A stretch of 64,000 bases of DNA, from assembly GCA_024235175.1 (NCBI GenBank), contig JACKMX010000002.1, positions 248,001 through 312,000 of the forward strand, written 5' to 3'. Below the pieces are notes generated by a model. That model searched no databases. It was not told the origin of the DNA and saw nothing but the letters and a program-made list of their open reading frames with translations. The position numbers and the translations under genes are program-made. Positions 60,341-64,000 of this stretch are shown in pieces (positions within the stretch are counted from its first letter, which is position 1; each line of letters starts with the position of its first letter). Source of the stretch: Chromatiaceae bacterium. GTDB taxonomy: Bacteria > Pseudomonadota > Gammaproteobacteria > Chromatiales > Chromatiaceae.

Positions 60341-60829
60341 ATGAAAACCAAAACCAATGAAATCAGCAGGACAACGCCTGAAAAGAGACGTGGTCTTACC
60401 CCGTGGGAAGAGATGGACAAAGCATTTGATTCGATGTTCCATCGCGGATGGTTGCGGCCGTTTCATGAGATGTTCCCCGAGTGGATGGCAGAGCGTGATT
60501 TCGATCTGAGAATGCCGAAAGTCGATATGCTGGACAACGGGGATGAGATTCTTGTTCGGGCTGAGCTGCCTGGTGTTGACAAGAAGGATCTGGATATCAA
60601 CATCAGTGGTCAGATGCTGACCATTAAGGGTGAAACGAAACGTGAGAAGAAGGAAGAGAAGGGAGAGTACTTCCGTTCCGAGATCAGCAGAGGTTCCTTT
60701 AGCCGGACGCTTCAGTTGCCGGTGGAGGTTAACGGGAACGAGGTTAAGGCGACCTTCGACAGCGGCATGCTTGAAGTTCATCTTCCCAAAACAAATAAAG
60801 TGACGAAACAGAAGGTGACTGTGGAATGA
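60341..60829 (+). CDS. Small heat-shock protein, Hsp20/alpha-crystallin family
   Basis: 162 residues. A variable N-terminus (MTPWEEMDKAFDSMF-like WEEMDKAFDSMFHRGWL) is followed by the alpha-crystallin domain (about 60-155: PKVDMLDNGDEILVRAELPGVDKKDLDINISGQMLTIKGETKRE, ending in the A-x-x-x-G-x-L-like DSGMLEVHLPK). A holdase for unfolding proteins, here paired with a disaggregating unfoldase. AAAGGAGGTG precedes the ATG. Confidence 0.95.
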   Translation: MKTKTNEISRTTPEKRRGLTPWEEMDKAFDSMFHRGWLRPFHEMFPEWMAERDFDLRMPKVDMLDNGDEILVRAELPGVDKKDLDINISGQMLTIKGETKREKKEEKGEYFRSEISRGSFSRTLQLPVEVNGNEVKATFDSGMLEVHLPKTNKVTKQKVTVE

Positions 60830-60885
60830 GATAGAGAGGGAATAACGACGATGGTCCGTATGACAGGATGTTGATGCGACCTTTG

Positions 60886-60913
60886 AAAACCGGCTTTAAG
60901 CCGGTTTTTTTTA
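60886..60913 (+). terminator. Terminator of hsp20
   Basis: AAAACCGGCT-TTA-AGCCGG followed by eight T. Confidence 0.9.
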
Positions 60914-60988
60914 CGCTGGAATCACACTTGACGTGTCATTATGCAACCCCTAACCTGGCATAGCCAGAACCAAAATTCGTTATATCCA

Positions 60989-61023
60989 CTATCCTTATCG
61001 TCATCAACAAGAACAAAGGATAG
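60989..61023 (+). promoter_or_regulatory. Hairpin hiding the ribosome binding site of the 61029 gene
   Basis: CTATCCTT (60989-60996) is the exact complement of AAGGATAG (61016-61023), with a 19-base loop. The right arm contains the Shine-Dalgarno AAGGA eight bases before the ATG. Confidence 0.65.
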
Positions 61024-61028
61024 CTACC

Positions 61029-62546
61029 ATGAATCCTTTCGTCGAACGCCACCAGGATAAGATCGCTGGCGTGCTTTCCTGCTTCGATCGTGTGGTTATC
61101 ACCGGAACTCTGCCCGATATCGGTTACGCTGGGGCCTTGGCAGGCTACCTCAGTTACCACAATGTTCGACTGTTCGACTATACCCGCTGGGCAGATCCCC
61201 TGCGCAATGAATTACGTCAACACGCTGAACAACTCGCCAAAGAGGCGGGTATCGAGATCGAATTCATTCGGAGCCATAAGGCTTTCCGTAAAGAAGCCCG
61301 GATCAAAGCCATCCTCGCCGAACGCGGAGAACATCCTGGCCTGGTTCATATCTTTTCAGCCATGGAGTCCTGCACCGCCTATCGACCCTGGCATGACAAG
61401 AAAAAAACCCACACCACACTAAAACCCACATCCGGCAAATGCCTCCACTACTATTTTTACTTCATCGACGAATCCTTCGGACTTTGCTATATCCGGGTGC
61501 CCACTTGGGCACCGTTCCGTCTCCAAGTCTATTTCAACGGCCATCACTGGTTGGCTCGGCAACTGGAAAAGGCAGGCATTTCCTTCGAGATGGCCGATAA
61601 TGCCTTCCTCTCCATTGACAATCCGGAGAAAGCCCAGCGCCTTGCCGATCGCCTGGATGCCAAACAATTACATCGACGGCTGAATCAATGGGCGAAGCAG
61701 TTCTGCTCAGTTTCTTCACGCTTTCGCTCCGGTTATCACTGGAGCTTCATGCAGGTGGAATTCGCCACCGACGTCGTCTTTCACAAACAAGCCGAATTTC
61801 AGCCACTCTACGAAACCATTACCCACACCGCTATCCATGCCATTCGGGCCGATAATGTGGCCACTTTCCTCGGTCGTAAATTGACCACCGCCTATCAGGG
61901 CGAGGTGGGCAATGATTTCTCCACCCGTATCCAGGGTACACGCATCCGGCACCAGATGGGGCCGGCTTCCATCAAACTCTATGACAAAGCCGGCATCATG
62001 GCCCGGGTCGAATGCACCACCAATGATGCCTCTTTCTTCAAAATCCACCGCTGGGTGGAACAACGCGACGGCTACCAGCATTGGAAACTGGCCCCGTTAC
62101 GTAAAAACATCTACAGCCTGCGCGACCTGCGCAAACTGTTAAAAGCCGCCAATGAACGCTACCTCGCCTTCATGGCGGATATCGATAATCCCGATGCAGG
62201 ACTCAAAGCCATCGACAAAATGGCCAAGCCCGCCCAGGATAACGGCCATTCCTACCGAGGTTTCAATCTGTTCCTGGGCGATGATTACCGTCTCTTTCTC
62301 ACTCTGGTGCGGGGCGAATGGTCCATCAGCGGTTTCCGTGCCGCCGATCTGCGTTCGCATATTCCCAACTTATCGGCCTCTCGCTCTTCGTATATTCTCA
62401 AGCGCCTTCGCACCCATGGTTTGATCAAGAAAATCGGGCATCGATACAAGTATTACCTTACAAAACTTGGTCGTCGTATCCTGGTTACAACATTGAAAGT
62501 TCGTGAATATTTTATTGTCCCTTCTCTTTGCTCAGACACCGTGTAG
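61029..62546 (+). CDS. Probable mobile-element protein of unclassified multi-copy family
   Basis: 505 residues. The N-terminal half (FVERHQDKIAGVLSCFDRVVITGTLPDIGYAGALAGYLSYHNV, and KCLHYYFYFIDESFGLCYIRVPTWAPFRLQVYFNGHHWLARQLEKAG) belongs to a family I recall as hypothetical proteins repeated many times in some Proteobacteria. Conserved acidic and basic residues lie in FATDVVF, IKLYDKAGIMARVECTTND and PLRKNIYSLRDL; the C-terminal 80 residues look like a winged-helix DNA-binding domain (SSYILKRLRTHGLIKKIGHRYKYYLTKLGRRI). The restrained start (previous entry) fits transposition genes. No terminal inverted repeats were found within 100 bases of either side. Confidence 0.65.
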   Translation: MNPFVERHQDKIAGVLSCFDRVVITGTLPDIGYAGALAGYLSYHNVRLFDYTRWADPLRNELRQHAEQLAKEAGIEIEFIRSHKAFRKEARIKAILAERGEHPGLVHIFSAMESCTAYRPWHDKKKTHTTLKPTSGKCLHYYFYFIDESFGLCYIRVPTWAPFRLQVYFNGHHWLARQLEKAGISFEMADNAFLSIDNPEKAQRLADRLDAKQLHRRLNQWAKQFCSVSSRFRSGYHWSFMQVEFATDVVFHKQAEFQPLYETITHTAIHAIRADNVATFLGRKLTTAYQGEVGNDFSTRIQGTRIRHQMGPASIKLYDKAGIMARVECTTNDASFFKIHRWVEQRDGYQHWKLAPLRKNIYSLRDLRKLLKAANERYLAFMADIDNPDAGLKAIDKMAKPAQDNGHSYRGFNLFLGDDYRLFLTLVRGEWSISGFRAADLRSHIPNLSASRSSYILKRLRTHGLIKKIGHRYKYYLTKLGRRILVTTLKVREYFIVPSLCSDTV

Positions 62547-62652
62547 AATTTCTTTGTCTATATGAACAAGATCTCAGTTGAAAGGGACTATCTATCACAA
62601 GGTGAACCCTGACTTCAGGTTTCGCCATGGTTTGAAAGACAGGTACAGGTTT

Positions 62653-63414
62653 TCAGCCACCCCTCTTTGATGGGTCGAGGGTATCGGTAAGCGATTTCAT
62701 TTTTTCGAAATGACTGCCTTCCCAGTAGATCTGGCCGCACGAACTGCACTGCCAGAATTCATCAAAATTCTGCCGTGTCCCAGCTTCGAGCCGGTCGAGT
62801 ATCTCCGTTTTATCGACAGCGGCGACTTCACCGTTACACCGCGTACAGCGGCCGAAAGGCTCGATGTCGGAATATAGATCGAAACGCGCGAGCACTTCGT
62901 CCAATTGCCTGCGCGGATCCTGATTGCGCACGAAGTAGCCGTGGTCGATTATGCGCCGTTTCAAAAGATTCCGGTCGCGCGTCAGCAGGATGCGCTTCTC
63001 TCCGGCAGAGATAGTCGCGAGTCCTTCGTCGCTGTAGTCATTGCGATACAGTGTGTCGAAACCGAGCTGGCGTAGATAGCGTGCGAGCCGGCCAAGGTGG
63101 CAGTCGAGCACGAAACGCGGCTGTCGCAGGGGTAATTCGCGCAGTTTCAGCAGCGGCCGGATATCGAGGCTCTCAAACATCGGGTAGACACTGATGCGGT
63201 CGCCTCCGCCGACGATGTAACCGAAATCCACGGATTCACCGTTGGCGAGTATCACCTCAACTTCGGTATGCGGCACGCCCAGCGCCTCGATGATATCCTT
63301 GACCGAGGCGCGCCGCAGCAGCGGATAGTCAAACGTCAGCTTGCGTTTTTCCCGGGGGAGAAAATCGTTGAGCTCCTCGTAGAAACGGAATTCAGCATGG
63401 GGATGTGTATTCAC
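62653..63414 (-). CDS. Mut7-C RNase domain protein with ubiquitin-like N-terminus
   Basis: 253 residues. Residues 1-90 are a Mut7-C ubiquitin/ThiS-like domain (AEFRFYEELNDFLP, EVEVILANGESVDFGYIVGGGDRISVYP). Residues about 100-250 are the Mut7-C (PIN-like) RNase part: FVLDCHLGRLARYLRQLGFDTLY with catalytic-type Asp, ILLTRDRNLL, and a zinc ribbon of two Cys pairs (CTRCNGEV and CSSCGQIYW). Bacterial members are uncharacterised, presumably RNases acting on tRNA or mRNA. Confidence 0.88.
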   Translation of the reverse strand: MNTHPHAEFRFYEELNDFLPREKRKLTFDYPLLRRASVKDIIEALGVPHTEVEVILANGESVDFGYIVGGGDRISVYPMFESLDIRPLLKLRELPLRQPRFVLDCHLGRLARYLRQLGFDTLYRNDYSDEGLATISAGEKRILLTRDRNLLKRRIIDHGYFVRNQDPRRQLDEVLARFDLYSDIEPFGRCTRCNGEVAAVDKTEILDRLEAGTRQNFDEFWQCSSCGQIYWEGSHFEKMKSLTDTLDPSKRGG

Positions 63415-63548
63415 AGGGGAAAGTATAACGAATCTTTTCCGCCGCCGAAGTGCTGAAGCACCCCGGATTCATTAAACCCGGAATATCCGGGCGTTCGGGA
63501 AGACTCTAAGTGTTAATCTAGGAGCCCATTCTGCAAAACGAGAAACTC

Positions 63549-64000
63549 ATGCCGAAAAAACCTTACAAATTACTCATATCTCTTGCAGCCGTTCTTGCTG
63601 CCGCTGTGGCGCTATTCGCCTGGTTTGGCAGGGTAAAACCAATCGAAGTGATTGTGAAACCTATAGCCTTCGGTAAGGTACAGCATACGGTTGCCAATAC
63701 CCGGGCGGGAACGATCAAGGCTTGCCGACGGGCTGGCATCTCACCCTCAATCGGCGGGCAGATTGCAGGTATGCCGGTGAAAGAGGGCGACCTCGTCAAG
63801 CCGGGCCAGCTGCTGATGGAGTTATGGAACCATGACCGGCTGGCGCAACTCGAACTGGCAACCAGCGAGGCCGACGCGGCAGCGGCTAATGCAAGACAGG
63901 CTTGTATCCGAGCTGATGTTGCACTGCGCGAAGCCCATCGATTAATGCAGCTGAAGAAAAGTAACCTCGCCTCCGATGAGGCCGCCGACAAGGCCGATGG
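63549..64000 (+). CDS. RND/HlyD-type efflux periplasmic adaptor subunit, N-terminal part
   Basis: The first 150 codons are visible; the gene runs off the right edge. MPKKPYKLLISLAAVLAAAVALFAWF is a membrane anchor or signal; RAGISPSIGGQIAGMPVKEGDLVKPGQLLMEL is the biotinyl-lipoyl-like domain of membrane fusion proteins, followed by the alpha hairpin (LATSEADAAAANARQACIRADVALREAHRL). It would link an inner-membrane pump to an outer-membrane channel; the partner genes are outside the window. Confidence 0.88.
   Translation, partial: MPKKPYKLLISLAAVLAAAVALFAWFGRVKPIEVIVKPIAFGKVQHTVANTRAGTIKACRRAGISPSIGGQIAGMPVKEGDLVKPGQLLMELWNHDRLAQLELATSEADAAAANARQACIRADVALREAHRLMQLKKSNLASDEAADKAD

Overview
The window is a chromosomal segment of a Gammaproteobacterium. 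The gene orders tig-clpP-clpX-lon-hupB-ppiD, ffh-rpsP-rimM-trmD-rplS, methyltransferase-rnhA-dnaQ-mltD and flgBCDEFGHIJKL are all gammaproteobacterial. The absence of enteric-specific genes, the sigma-54 plus sigma-28 control of the flagellum, the FimV-like protein and an ArsS-type radical SAM gene point to a free-living or symbiotic relative of the purple and colourless sulfur bacteria (Chromatiales/Sedimenticola/Thiodiazotropha-like). That placement is an inference from gene content; no marker was searched.

Layout. 1-3.5 kb: end of dnaQ, rnhA, a SAM methyltransferase, then divergent mltD. 3.5-10.2 kb: a four-gene peptide ABC importer (binding protein, two permeases, fused double ATPase). 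10.2-20.1 kb: fabI, ppiD, tRNA-Asp, tRNA-Val, hupB, lon, clpX, clpP, tig, tRNA-Leu, a protein-folding and proteolysis cluster with a clear sigma-32-type site before lon. 20.4-30.1 kb: mostly single genes (CBS protein, FimV-like protein, spore-photoproduct-lyase-like radical SAM, thioredoxin-fold protein, repeat protein, a small gene behind a sigma-54-type promoter, ankyrin lipoprotein, exonuclease I). 30.2-34.7 kb: rplS-trmD-rimM-rpsP, ffh, ypjD. 34.7-55.5 kb: a large flagellar block: fliT-like, fliS, fliD, flaG, fliC, flgLKJIHGFEDCB, cheR, cheV, and divergent flgA, flgM, flgN, ycgR. 55.5-64 kb: ArsS-like radical SAM protein with a TIGR04282-like glycosyltransferase, tRNA-Ala, a ClpC-type unfoldase with Hsp20, a probable mobile-element gene, a Mut7-C RNase-like protein and the start of an RND/HlyD adaptor.

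Regulation can be read directly in the flagellar block. Sigma-54-type (-24/-12) sites stand before flgB, flgA and the small gene at 26542. Sigma-28-type sites stand before fliC, cheV and flgM. This is the usual hierarchy of early sigma-54 genes and late FliA genes, with FlgM as anti-sigma factor.

The most unusual content is between genes. Five hairpin elements built of degenerate seven-base units (CCCTTGG-like) each sit next to the stop codon of a gene (rnhA, ffh, flgL, flgF, clpC-type). Two of them (about 321-543 and 46695-46931) share about 200 bp of flanking sequence, yet their core is inverted relative to those flanks. A 163-bp foldback element lies just before a sigma-54 promoter. The mobile-element-like gene at 61029 has its ribosome binding site inside a hairpin. 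No CRISPR array, prophage or complete insertion sequence with recognised transposase was seen.
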